NCBI GenBank assembly: GCA_902800525.1
Contig: CADCEV010000018.1
Span: forward strand, 1 to 61,408
DNA from: an uncultured Bacteroidales bacterium
GTDB taxonomy: Bacteria > Bacteroidota > Bacteroidia > Bacteroidales > Paludibacteraceae
Length of the DNA stretch: 61,408 nucleotides
Direction: 5' to 3'
Position numbers and translations under genes: made by a program. The notes beneath the pieces were generated by a model, which had not been told where the DNA came from, made no database searches, and worked only from the letters and a program-made list of their open reading frames with translations. Shown here one piece after another: positions 8,486 to 16,953 of this stretch. The first letter of the stretch is position 1. The number at the start of each line of letters is the position of its first letter.

Positions 8486-9346
8486 TTAAATTTCGTACAA
8501 GGAGTTATTATCCATGCGGATGTAACGCCCGGTAGCGATAAGGGATGCAAAGAGGGTGATCACGAGCCCTGAGCTAAGCACGATCACAGAAACAAAAGCA
8601 ATGTTCTGCCACGTCAGCGGGAACAAGAGTAACCCTAATTTGAACTCAACATAATAAACCACACCGCTGAGTACCGCCAAAGCAAAGATACCTGCCAGCA
8701 GACCCATCATCATATTCCGCAACACGAAAGGCCGACGGGTCACCCACGAGGTAGCCCCAACGAGGGTCATGGTGTTGATGATGAAGCGTTTGGAATAGAT
8801 CTGGAGACGGATAGTATTCACAATGAGCACCATGGATACCAAGAGCAGCACTAACGCCACAACCAACAAGATGAGCGAGAACTCATGCACATTGCTGCTC
8901 ATCAGATCCGCCAAGTCACGCGGGTAGATAACATCGGTTACATAAGGCAGCGACTTGAGGTCGGATGCAATGATATCCAAACTATCCGGGTGACTATAGG
9001 CATCCGTCGGATGAATCTCATAACTGGCGGAAAGGGGGTTATAGCCCAAGAACGCTGTGGGATCTTCGCCGAGGGAGGATATATGCTCCTGCAGAGCTTG
9101 CTCCTTCGACACATATGTATAGCTGCTATACCGGTTGCCGAGTTGCAAGATCGTCTCCAGACGGGCACACTGGGTGCTATCCGCATCGGGCGAAAGGACA
9201 GCCGTAATGGTCATGTTCTCGCGCATGCGCGTAACAAGCGCTCCTGCCGATAGCAGGAGCACACATTCCAAGCCTATAAGGCACAACACCAGCGATACGC
9301 TGACGGCGGAAGTCAAATAGGAATTCCGAAAGCGATGCTTAGCCAT
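8486..9346 (-). CDS. ftsX: FtsX-like cell-division permease
   Basis: A 286-residue protein with an N-terminal transmembrane helix (about 13-36), an extracytoplasmic domain, and three C-terminal helices (about 165-190, 213-235, 252-275): the FtsX topology. FtsX pairs with the ATPase FtsE and controls cell-wall hydrolases at division; no ftsE is in this window. The stretch SMVLIVNTIRLQIYSKR is characteristic. It follows porN with one shared base, linking the secretion and division genes in one transcript. Confidence 0.88.
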   Translation of the reverse strand: MAKHRFRNSYLTSAVSVSLVLCLIGLECVLLLSAGALVTRMRENMTITAVLSPDADSTQCARLETILQLGNRYSSYTYVSKEQALQEHISSLGEDPTAFLGYNPLSASYEIHPTDAYSHPDSLDIIASDLKSLPYVTDVIYPRDLADLMSSNVHEFSLILLVVALVLLLVSMVLIVNTIRLQIYSKRFIINTMTLVGATSWVTRRPFVLRNMMMGLLAGIFALAVLSGVVYYVEFKLGLLLFPLTWQNIAFVSVIVLSSGLVITLFASLIATGRYIRMDNNSLYEI

Positions 9347-10299
9347 TAATATTCCCAGAGATCTTGCTCAAAGTTCAGTAATTCCGTAGCAATACGCTCT
9401 TGCTCTTTCTTGATTTGAGTCGGTGTGCCCGAATAATCAGGAATCCAGCGGTTGTACATATTACCTTCTCCTACGATATAGGAGGTAAAGAGACGTTTCT
9501 GGAAGAACTCATCGAAGGTCACACGTTTGGTCTCGTTGCGGTTCGGAATGACATACTGCATAGCCATATACGGACGCAGATGATCAAACGGAATCCAGAA
9601 CATAATGGATTCACGCAAAGAAGACATCACCTTGGTACTGTCCTGCGTAGAGATTAAAACCGGATGCAACGGGGCAATCGCCATGATTTTGGTATGAAGA
9701 CGAGAGGTGTGTTTATCAAAGAAAACAATCTCTTGAATCAAATACTTCAATTGGTTACGAACGACCGACTCGAAGGAGAAAGGTTGCAACGACATCACAT
9801 CCGCCACACTGTCATAGTTCACCAACATGGCACGCGAAGTAGCAATGTTATAGAACTCATCATCATCAGAGTGGTCTTCCGTCTGATCCACAACCATCAT
9901 AGCATCACGCGGAATCTGCACTTTGGTAAACGGAGCAGTTGTCTTGAAATCCGGCTTGATGGTTTCGGGGTTCTTCGGATAAATCTCCAAACCATCCACT
10001 ACTGCATCAACAATCACCTTGAACAGATTACGATAGTCCGGATCATCCACCTTGGTCGGGAAATAGAGCTGATAGTTCTGTTTGTAACGCATATCAATGA
10101 TGCGGTACACGTATCTCGACCAGATGATATCGTCCAAACGGTGATCCACCATGACAATCGTGTCATGTGCCTGTGAGAACTCTTCAGTCTGAATGCGCGC
10201 GGTACCCACTTCGTCAAAGAAGGAGATAACCTGATGCTGGGCCTGAGCCGCTACTACGCCAAGCATCAAACATACAACAATACTAAATTTCTTTATCAT
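9346..10299 (-). CDS. porN: Type IX secretion ring protein PorN/GldN
   Basis: A 317-residue periplasmic protein with a signal peptide (residues 1-20, ending AAQAQ). PorN and the lipoprotein PorK form the large periplasmic ring of the T9SS. Family features visible are DDIIWSRYVYRIIDMR near residue 57 and a C-terminal region of mixed helices. It is the last of five T9SS core genes in the order porP-K-L-M-N, the same as in Porphyromonas gingivalis. Confidence 0.9.
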   Translation of the reverse strand: MIKKFSIVVCLMLGVVAAQAQHQVISFFDEVGTARIQTEEFSQAHDTIVMVDHRLDDIIWSRYVYRIIDMRYKQNYQLYFPTKVDDPDYRNLFKVIVDAVVDGLEIYPKNPETIKPDFKTTAPFTKVQIPRDAMMVVDQTEDHSDDDEFYNIATSRAMLVNYDSVADVMSLQPFSFESVVRNQLKYLIQEIVFFDKHTSRLHTKIMAIAPLHPVLISTQDSTKVMSSLRESIMFWIPFDHLRPYMAMQYVIPNRNETKRVTFDEFFQKRLFTSYIVGEGNMYNRWIPDYSGTPTQIKKEQERIATELLNFEQDLWEY

Positions 10300-10311
10300 A
10301 ATGATGTATTA

Positions 10312-11880
10312 TTAGTTCACTGTTAATACAAGCGGGGAAAGGGTTAATTCCTGACCTGTGGGGCTAACGGCCTTAATATTCTGCAGGATGACCATACCAC
10401 CTTTTTTCAGTTTGCCGATTTGTGTCAATTGCTCTTGGGTGAACTTATTGCCCTTCGAGTCCGAGGAACGGCCACCGATGAAAGCGATAAAGGAAGTTAC
10501 TTTGAACGGCACGTCCAATAGTCCGTCAGGACCGTACGAAGCGATGATCGTACCCGAAGCATTTGCCAATGCACTTGCCGCGATGTTACCCGTCGGGTAT
10601 TCACGGTCACGCACGCTGAAATAAGCACTTGGAGGCGGCAGCATCTTCACGCGATAATCACGGCTACCCATCGGCTGCATCTTACCATCGAGTTCTGCAG
10701 ACACGTTAATCGTTACCGTTTTTGCCGTTTCACCCGGTTCGATAATCCACAATCCGCCTTGCTGCTTAACCTGTGCACCGGTTACACTGACTTTCACCTT
10801 GTCGTTCGACACACCCGGTACCGAGATCGAGAACTTGTTCGGATACTTGCGGTACATAATGTTGAGGTCATTATTGGAGATAGTCACAGCCGGTTCACCC
10901 ACACTATACTCACTGGAGAAAGGCAAGTTCTGCATCTCTCCGGTAGAAGGATCCTGATAAGCAATCCAACCCGAGTATTTCTTAAGTCCCACAGAAGAAG
11001 CCGGTACCTCATAAACACCATGTTCGCCCAGACGCTGACCTTCCACGTAGTACTCCGGCGTTTGGGTAGAGTCCACTGCTGCAAGGATAATCTGTGCGCT
11101 ATATTTACCGCCACGGATAACATAACTGGACTTCGGAATCACATACGCGCTCAGTTTATTCACGCGCAGGTCACCCGCGTCCGTACGATCCATAAGGTAT
11201 TGTACGACCTGACCTTCTGTTACACGGACATCGTTCTGCAGTTTGGTCAAAATAGTGATGGATGCACCCACAGGCATCATCTCAAACACAGCTATTTCCC
11301 AATCGCAGGAGTCCTTAGCGTGCGCATTGTAGCCGCGGGCGGTTGCCAAGTTCTGCTCGATAGAGTTACGCAAGGCTGCATCGCTCTCCACTAAATCGGC
11401 TGCGAAATCACGATAATAAGCAATCAAGTCTTTCAAAATCAAGCCATTACCTTCTGTAATAGCGTATTGTCCGGTCACATCCAAGTTATCATTCGCACCG
11501 ATATGCTCCTCCGGTTTTTCTCCGGCTGCAATACGTGCATCGACATCCTTCTTACCATCGGCTAAGATGATGATTTGATCTTTGAAATCTTGAATATAGT
11601 TATACAAGGAGTCAGCACGATGTTGCACTTCCAGTGCTTTCTCGTACCACTCATGGGTCTTTTCGGGGTTATCGGCATTGGCTTGTTGGAATTCGCGATA
11701 CAGTTTCTCGTTTCGAAGATGCGAAGCCGAGATAGAAGACCGCAAACTATTACCAACCAGCGCAAAACCGCCCAGGATGTCCGCACTTACGTTCAACGCC
11801 AACATGGCGGTGAGCACCAAGTACATCATTCCTATCATTTTCTGTCTCGGGGTTTCCGGACAGTTCTTTGCTCCACTCAT
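10312..11880 (-). CDS. porM: Type IX secretion motor protein PorM/GldM
   Basis: A 522-residue inner-membrane protein. The N terminus (TPRQKMIGMMYLVLTAMLALNVSAD) is the single transmembrane helix that sits inside the PorL pentamer and takes part in proton-driven rotation. The remainder is a periplasmic shaft of a helical D1 domain followed by beta domains (DVPFKVTSFIAFIGG near the end). PorLM energises T9SS export and, in gliding relatives, motility. Length matches the family. Confidence 0.93.
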   Translation of the reverse strand: MSGAKNCPETPRQKMIGMMYLVLTAMLALNVSADILGGFALVGNSLRSSISASHLRNEKLYREFQQANADNPEKTHEWYEKALEVQHRADSLYNYIQDFKDQIIILADGKKDVDARIAAGEKPEEHIGANDNLDVTGQYAITEGNGLILKDLIAYYRDFAADLVESDAALRNSIEQNLATARGYNAHAKDSCDWEIAVFEMMPVGASITILTKLQNDVRVTEGQVVQYLMDRTDAGDLRVNKLSAYVIPKSSYVIRGGKYSAQIILAAVDSTQTPEYYVEGQRLGEHGVYEVPASSVGLKKYSGWIAYQDPSTGEMQNLPFSSEYSVGEPAVTISNNDLNIMYRKYPNKFSISVPGVSNDKVKVSVTGAQVKQQGGLWIIEPGETAKTVTINVSAELDGKMQPMGSRDYRVKMLPPPSAYFSVRDREYPTGNIAASALANASGTIIASYGPDGLLDVPFKVTSFIAFIGGRSSDSKGNKFTQEQLTQIGKLKKGGMVILQNIKAVSPTGQELTLSPLVLTVN

Positions 11881-11926
11881 ACGGAATTAGTTATTTATTT
11901 CGTATTACGATTAGTTGATTTTAGTT

Positions 11927-12844
11927 TTATGCCAAAGCATTCAGCATGCTGCCATAGATACCATTGAGGTCAGCCACTTGTTTTTGCAGCTGTTTGGTGC
12001 TTGCTGCGAAAGCCACTTGTGCCTCTGCTGCCTCTTTCGTAGCTGCGGTAGCACTCTTTTGAGCCTCTACTTGTGCATTCAGCGTTTGGAGTTGCAGCTC
12101 ATATACGCTATTGAGTGCAGCTACGTTCTTACCAACCTGCTCTACACCCACTTTGAATGCTTTGGTCTCTTCTGCCACGTTCTTCATATCGGCGTTCACT
12201 TGGTTGTATGCACCGGAGAGTCCGTTAGCAGCTTGTGCCAAACCGTCGGTGGCGAGACCTGCGTTCGCCAGTTTAGCAGCATATTCAGTAGTAGCCGCCT
12301 CAGCTGCAGCTAATTTCTCATTCAATTTAACACCGGTTTGAGCCACTTTGCCTAATTCGCTGAACTGTGAAGCAGTCTTAGCCAAATCAGCGATACCGTC
12401 TTTAAGTGCCTGGAAATCTTCATCTTTCAGAGCCGGAGCTTTTGCAGAAGGAGTGCTTGCACTTGCAGCCGAAGCAGCAGCAACAGCAGGAGCACCGCCG
12501 GTAGCGGCAGCCAGATTAGGACGAGCGATAGTTTGTACGTGACTTGCTTCTTCTGCAGAAACGGTATGCAAATCTACCAATTGAGGGAACACTTCCTCCC
12601 AGTGGAACTCCGGGTGTGGTCTATCCAAACAACCGATTGCAAAGAGGAGTGCCTCTGTTAACATACCGGCGAACAACATTTGAGATGCACCGGGCAAGTG
12701 GAGAATCTTAAACAAAGCACCAACAATAACGACGGATGCACCGAGAGAGTAAACCATACCCACAACTTTTTTGCCTTGGTATGACTCATACCAACTCATG
12801 AATCTTGCACCAAATCCTTTTTTAGCAGCATTTTCTGTAGCCAT
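11927..12844 (-). CDS. porL: Type IX secretion motor protein PorL/GldL
   Basis: A 305-residue inner-membrane protein with two transmembrane helices (about 27-47 and 53-72) joined by a short turn. The conserved WEEVFPQL segment follows the membrane part. The rest is a long, unusually alanine-rich cytoplasmic coiled coil (about 110-305). PorL is the stator-like pentamer around PorM. It lies between porK and porM as expected. Confidence 0.92.
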   Translation of the reverse strand: MATENAAKKGFGARFMSWYESYQGKKVVGMVYSLGASVVIVGALFKILHLPGASQMLFAGMLTEALLFAIGCLDRPHPEFHWEEVFPQLVDLHTVSAEEASHVQTIARPNLAAATGGAPAVAAASAASASTPSAKAPALKDEDFQALKDGIADLAKTASQFSELGKVAQTGVKLNEKLAAAEAATTEYAAKLANAGLATDGLAQAANGLSGAYNQVNADMKNVAEETKAFKVGVEQVGKNVAALNSVYELQLQTLNAQVEAQKSATAATKEAAEAQVAFAASTKQLQKQVADLNGIYGSMLNALA

Positions 12845-12889
12845 AATAGTATTTAAATTTTATGTTTTCTATTTATATATTGTTAATAA

Positions 12890-14239
12890 TTATTCACCTA
12901 TATAAGCGCGTACGCAACGGAAACCGATATACGGACGACTCTCATATTGATATTCGTACGTGCGCACGCCGCATTGCATGAAGTAACTGATATCTTTCCA
13001 GCTACCACCTTTGACAACCTTGCGTTTCAAAATATCCGGATCGGCTTTGCGAGCCATGTAGCTATAGTCCGGATTAAGGTCATGGATATGCGTATTGGCT
13101 GCACTCTGATAAGCGGAGTTGGTCCACTCTGCTACGTTTCCTGCCATGTCATACAGACCGAAATCGTTCGGACGGAACTGCGCTACACGCATAGTGGTAG
13201 TACCGGTATCATCGTTGTAAGAACCGCGGAACGGTTTGAAGTTCGCGAAGAAACAGCCTTTGTAATCGCGGGCGTAGTTGCTACCCCATGGATACATAGC
13301 CATCTTGCGTCCGCCACGGGCGGCATACTCCCATTGAGCCTCCGTCGGCAGACGATACTCGTTAGCCTCCATGGACGAATACTGGTTGAAGTACTTGGTA
13401 CGCCAGTTGCAGAATGCATGCGCCTGCTCCCACGTAACACCCACAACAGGATATTCGGAATAGCCCGGGTGACTGAAATACATGTGCAACAACGGGTCAT
13501 TGTACGAGAATTGGAAGTCACGTGCCCAAACAAGCGTATCCGGATAGATACAGATAATCTTCTCGGTTATCAGATCCTTCGGCTCGCGCAACGGACGATA
13601 AATCGTTGAGTCCTTGATCTCGCCGGCCTCGGTTACCCAGAAGGTATCTACACGAGCCGTCGCTCCGGGAGGATAAGAACTGGTAGCCACGTCGAATTTG
13701 TTACGTTGCGGCAGGGCTTGGTCCATGTTCATCCAGTTATAACGGTAGTGAAGGAAATTCGTACGGAAAGTACCGTCCGAGTAGTACATGGACGACAAAG
13801 CATCCACGACATCCTCCTCCTTGCTACCCCAAGGCACTTTGCGGCGCCAGTTCAGAAGGAAATGTTCCTCGTCGAAATCCTCGTCTTTGGATTGAATAGC
13901 ATAGTCCATCAATCCCGCCGCTACGAGGTTGGTCAATGCGATAGAGTCGCGAACGTAATCCACGAATTGGTGGTACTCGTTGTTCGTGATCTCTGTCTCG
14001 TCCATCCAGAATGCATCGACAGTCACCATAATAATGTTGTCCGGCTGTTCGAATACAGCAGACTGAGTGTTAGCACCCATCATGAAGGCACCTTTCTTGA
14101 TAAACAGCATTCCATAAGGGTTAGCCTCTTTGAAATCCGTGGATTTTCTTGAGCCGACAAGCTCACCTGCCGGCGGGTTGCAGCTAACCATTACTACTGC
14201 CGCCAATACTACAATTGGCAAAAGTTTTGTTACTTTCAT
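12890..14239 (-). CDS. porK: Type IX secretion lipoprotein PorK/GldK
   Basis: A 449-residue outer-membrane lipoprotein; the signal peptide ends in the lipobox VMVSC (Cys 20). The body is a formylglycine-generating-enzyme/sulfatase-modifying fold (GMLFIKKGAFMMG, YPVVGVTWEQAHAFCNWR, RLPTEAQWEYAARGG, GFRCVRAYIGE) that has been recruited as a ring component with PorN. Nothing suggests a working FGE enzyme. The start lies two bases after the porP stop. Confidence 0.93.
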   Translation of the reverse strand: MKVTKLLPIVVLAAVVMVSCNPPAGELVGSRKSTDFKEANPYGMLFIKKGAFMMGANTQSAVFEQPDNIIMVTVDAFWMDETEITNNEYHQFVDYVRDSIALTNLVAAGLMDYAIQSKDEDFDEEHFLLNWRRKVPWGSKEEDVVDALSSMYYSDGTFRTNFLHYRYNWMNMDQALPQRNKFDVATSSYPPGATARVDTFWVTEAGEIKDSTIYRPLREPKDLITEKIICIYPDTLVWARDFQFSYNDPLLHMYFSHPGYSEYPVVGVTWEQAHAFCNWRTKYFNQYSSMEANEYRLPTEAQWEYAARGGRKMAMYPWGSNYARDYKGCFFANFKPFRGSYNDDTGTTTMRVAQFRPNDFGLYDMAGNVAEWTNSAYQSAANTHIHDLNPDYSYMARKADPDILKRKVVKGGSWKDISYFMQCGVRTYEYQYESRPYIGFRCVRAYIGE

Positions 14240-14241
14240 AC

Positions 14242-15225
14242 TTACAAGTATCGTATTGATTTATATTTATTCGTTCTTTTGGGCTTCAGGATATCAAATC
14301 CGTATGCCAGGTATAATTCGTGACTTCCGAAACTCTCCTTCATCAGGGAGTTGGTAGCGATCTCGCAGGTGTAGCCTAATTGCAGACCGGAGATAATATC
14401 CACGCCTAACAATATATTGACGCTTCCTGCAATCCGGTAGCCTAATCCCCAGCGGTAACGGTCTTTGTAGTCACACATCAGGGTCAGGTTTACGTCCCAA
14501 CTTCTGAAATCGGTCATCACCATCGCGCTCGGGCTTAACATCCATTCTTTGGCGTCTTTCAGCCGGAAATGGTATCCGCCGACGAGATACATAGTGCCTC
14601 CGATCCGCATCTCCTTCTTCGTGCCGTCCGTGCCTTCGCTCCAATCCATTTTAGGTTGCAGCAGGTGACTGTAACTCGCGCCGACCCACCACACGGGTGT
14701 GCTGTAGTAGAGACCGAGCCCCATATCGAATTTCATATCCGTCTTACTGCCTGTCGGCACAGCGTCATCACTCGCCTCGTGATAATCGTCGCCCATTTTG
14801 CTCAGATTGATCGAGTCGCCGTGAAATCCCACATTCGCAAATCCCAAATCTATGCCCGCGCACAAGTATCCGTTGCCTAATTTGTGCCTGTACGCGTACT
14901 GCGCGTATAACGATTGATTCGTGAACAAACCGAATCGGTCATTCAGGAATCGCACACCGGCTCCGTGGCTTGTTTTGCCTATTACAAACGGCGAACTAAA
15001 GCTGAACCATGTACTCATCGGGGCATTTTTTATTCCGATATATTGCATTCGGTGCATACCCGCTACTTTCATCAGGTCGCCTTCTCCCACCGCTGCGGGA
15101 TTATACGCCGTTGGCAAATACATATATTGACCCATTTGCGGATCGAACTGTGCATACGCATGCGCCAGACACAACAAGCCCGCAAAAAGTACAATATAAC
15201 GTTTCAACTTAATACTCTTCTTCAT
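14242..15225 (-). CDS. porP: PorP/SprF family outer-membrane protein
   Basis: A 327-residue beta-barrel with a signal peptide (MKKSIKLKRYIVLFAGLLCL). The conserved opening DPQMGQYMYLPTAYNPA is that of the type IX secretion membrane protein PorP/SprF family. I set the start at 15225; an open frame runs 30 codons further, but that part has no signal-peptide character and overlaps the DUF2795 gene. PorP proteins anchor or modulate T9SS export or cargo attachment. It is the first of the five T9SS genes here. Confidence 0.88.
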   Translation of the reverse strand: MKKSIKLKRYIVLFAGLLCLAHAYAQFDPQMGQYMYLPTAYNPAAVGEGDLMKVAGMHRMQYIGIKNAPMSTWFSFSSPFVIGKTSHGAGVRFLNDRFGLFTNQSLYAQYAYRHKLGNGYLCAGIDLGFANVGFHGDSINLSKMGDDYHEASDDAVPTGSKTDMKFDMGLGLYYSTPVWWVGASYSHLLQPKMDWSEGTDGTKKEMRIGGTMYLVGGYHFRLKDAKEWMLSPSAMVMTDFRSWDVNLTLMCDYKDRYRWGLGYRIAGSVNILLGVDIISGLQLGYTCEIATNSLMKESFGSHELYLAYGFDILKPKRTNKYKSIRYL

Positions 15226-15436
15226 TAAAGAAGAAATCTTCGTCTTGAGTTGGATAATCGGGCCAAAGATCCAAAATACTTTCGTACTGGTCTTCATCGT
15301 CTCCTTCCAACTCATTTAAATTCTCTATAACCTCAGACGGCGCACCTATTCGGTTCGCATAGTCCAATAACTCATCCTTCGTTGCCGGCCATGGAGCATC
15401 CTCCAATTTTGATGCTAATTCAAGTGTCCAATACAT
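15209..15436 (-). CDS. DUF2795 family small acidic protein
   Basis: A 75-residue acidic protein opening MYWTLELASKLEDAPWPATK and ending in an Asp/Glu/Phe-rich tail, the form of the DUF2795 proteins widely conserved in Bacteroidetes. Function unknown. Its last codons overlap the porP start by 17 bases. It sits directly behind the promoter at 15492-15523, so it heads the long T9SS-to-polA run. Confidence 0.85.
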   Translation of the reverse strand: MYWTLELASKLEDAPWPATKDELLDYANRIGAPSEVIENLNELEGDDEDQYESILDLWPDYPTQDEDFFFNEEEY

Positions 15437-15491
15437 AGTTTATCCAATAGCAAAACAGACCCTTTCGGGCATAATTTTTCAAAATATCGTG

Positions 15492-15523
15492 CAAAAGTAC
15501 AAAAAAAAATCAATTCATGCAAG
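15492..15523 (-). promoter_or_regulatory. Promoter of the DUF2795-T9SS operon
   Basis: On the minus strand a CTTG -33 box (15520-15523) precedes TACTTTTG (15492-15499) by 20 bases. This is the only good TAnnTTTG promoter I found upstream of the 13-kb minus-strand gene run, so it probably drives the T9SS genes. Confidence 0.65.
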
Positions 15524-15539
15524 TTTTTTGTGTATTTTC

Positions 15540-16064
15540 TTACATTTTTCTCCATTTTTCCTCAATTTCTCCACGTTCTAAGGCAAAATATCGCCCTAAA
15601 ACGAATAAAAAGTCGCTTAAACGGTTCACAAAGCGGAGTAACTCGGAGGGGCTGTTTGCATCGATCATCCGGCGCTCTGCTCGACGGCAAACTGTGCGGC
15701 TGATTTGACACCTGCAAACAACCTCTGAACCCGCTGGAAGGAGGAACGATTTGGGTTGCGGAAGGACTTTTTGCATCGCATCAATCCATTGTTCGAGGGT
15801 CTGTACATCCGCCTCCGTGATCCATTCGCCATCTGCCTCGCTCAGTGCCGCCCCGAGGTTGAAAAGTTTGTTTTGAATCCACTCTAACTGCTCGTTTTGC
15901 GACTTGAAACATTCATCACACAGTTGCGCACGGATAGCACCGATCCAACTATTAAGCTCATCCACGGTCCCGTATGCCTCTATGCGCACGTCCGTTTTGG
16001 AAACACGCTGCCCGCTGGCTAACGATGTTTCGCCTTTGTCTCCTGTTTTGGTATAAATAGCCAT
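15540..16064 (-). CDS. Cob(I)yrinic acid a,c-diamide adenosyltransferase, PduO type
   Basis: Transfers the adenosyl group of ATP to cob(I)alamin to make coenzyme B12. The 174-residue protein opens MAIYTKTGDKGETSLASG (ATP-binding N terminus of PduO enzymes). It carries the VDELNSWIG and SRTVCRRAERRM motifs and a C-terminal NRLSDFLFVLGR. The ATG at 16064 is preferred over 16073, since MAIYTKTGD is the usual start. The spacer to the upstream methyltransferase is a short CAATTAT repeat. Confidence 0.92.
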   Translation of the reverse strand: MAIYTKTGDKGETSLASGQRVSKTDVRIEAYGTVDELNSWIGAIRAQLCDECFKSQNEQLEWIQNKLFNLGAALSEADGEWITEADVQTLEQWIDAMQKVLPQPKSFLLPAGSEVVCRCQISRTVCRRAERRMIDANSPSELLRFVNRLSDFLFVLGRYFALERGEIEEKWRKM

Positions 16065-16080
16065 AATTATCAATTATCAA

Positions 16081-16893
16081 TTAAATCCGTATCTTATAGT
16101 GTCTTTTCAGGTAATGAGGATCCACGAAAAGCAAGCCCAAATCGTATAAATCCATGCTCGTCGTAACGCGCGGATCTTGTTGGATTTCCTGCCATGCGCG
16201 CTCCATCTCCTCCGAATAATGGATATCATCTATGGCGATAATTCCCTTCTCGTTCATACGCGGCAGGAGATAATCCACATACCGTTTGGTAGCCTCATAC
16301 GTGTGGTTCGCATCCACGTATGCCAGATCCAGACCCTCGCGCGCGTATATATATAAGGTGTCGTCAATGTTTCCTTGCGCCCACTGGATATTCTCTAATT
16401 TGAGTGCTTTCCAGTTGCTCTGTGCTTTTTGCAGAACAGCTTCGCTGCCCTCTAACGTCATGACACGGTTTTTACTGCTCGGCATTGCCAAATAAGCCGT
16501 CGTGATACCCAACGATGTTCCTAACTCGATTATTTCCAAGGGGCGTTTTTCGTTTTGACCGAGGAAATGCACGATGCGGAACAGCACTTGCGCCACTTGG
16601 GGTCGTTCCAAATGGGTTTTCGCGATGTCGCATACACGGCGGTGGACCAGTTTGCCTTCCGGTGAACCTGCTGAACCGAAATCCACCACCTCCAATTCCT
16701 CCTCCGAGCACAACATAAGCGCTCTTCGACGCTCTATCTCACGAAACGAATAGAACGTATTCTCATCGCGCAAAATGAAACGCACAAGATAAAAAAGATA
16801 CGGGGAATGAATACCCTCGCCGGTCGTGTTCCAAGACGTAAAACGGTGCCTCAGAAAAGCCAAAATTCTATGGATTTTAGTATTTTTTGCCAT
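16081..16893 (-). CDS. Class I SAM-dependent methyltransferase (O-methyltransferase-like)
   Basis: A 270-residue protein with the SAM-binding motif IIELGTSLGITTAYLA (about residue 118), an acidic strand end VMTLEGSE, and the metal or catalytic region DLAYVDANHTYEATKRYVDYLLP. It resembles the COMT/YrrM-like methyltransferase group of Bacteroidetes; the substrate is unknown. It is first in a two-gene operon with the cobalamin adenosyltransferase, under the divergent promoter at 16902-16933. Confidence 0.75.
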   Translation of the reverse strand: MAKNTKIHRILAFLRHRFTSWNTTGEGIHSPYLFYLVRFILRDENTFYSFREIERRRALMLCSEEELEVVDFGSAGSPEGKLVHRRVCDIAKTHLERPQVAQVLFRIVHFLGQNEKRPLEIIELGTSLGITTAYLAMPSSKNRVMTLEGSEAVLQKAQSNWKALKLENIQWAQGNIDDTLYIYAREGLDLAYVDANHTYEATKRYVDYLLPRMNEKGIIAIDDIHYSEEMERAWQEIQQDPRVTTSMDLYDLGLLFVDPHYLKRHYKIRI

Positions 16894-16901
16894 TTAGTGT
16901 G

Positions 16902-16933
16902 CAAATTTACGAAAAAATTTGCATATATGCAAA
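16902..16933 (-). promoter_or_regulatory. Minus-strand half of a divergent promoter pair
   Basis: TTTG (16930-16933 read on the minus strand), 20 bases, then TAAATTTG (16902-16909). The -33 box is one arm of the palindrome TTTGCATATATGCAAA at 16918-16933, which also supplies the -33 box of the plus-strand promoter. Start codon of the methyltransferase is at 16893. Confidence 0.75.
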
Positions 16934-16949
16934 AAAAAGTGTACTTTTG
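16918..16949 (+). promoter_or_regulatory. Plus-strand half of a divergent promoter pair (near-leaderless)
   Basis: TTTG (16918-16921), 20 bases, then TACTTTTG (16942-16949). The ATG of the transporter gene lies only four bases beyond the -7 box, so the mRNA should be leaderless or nearly so. Confidence 0.75.
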
Positions 16950-16953
16950 TAGC

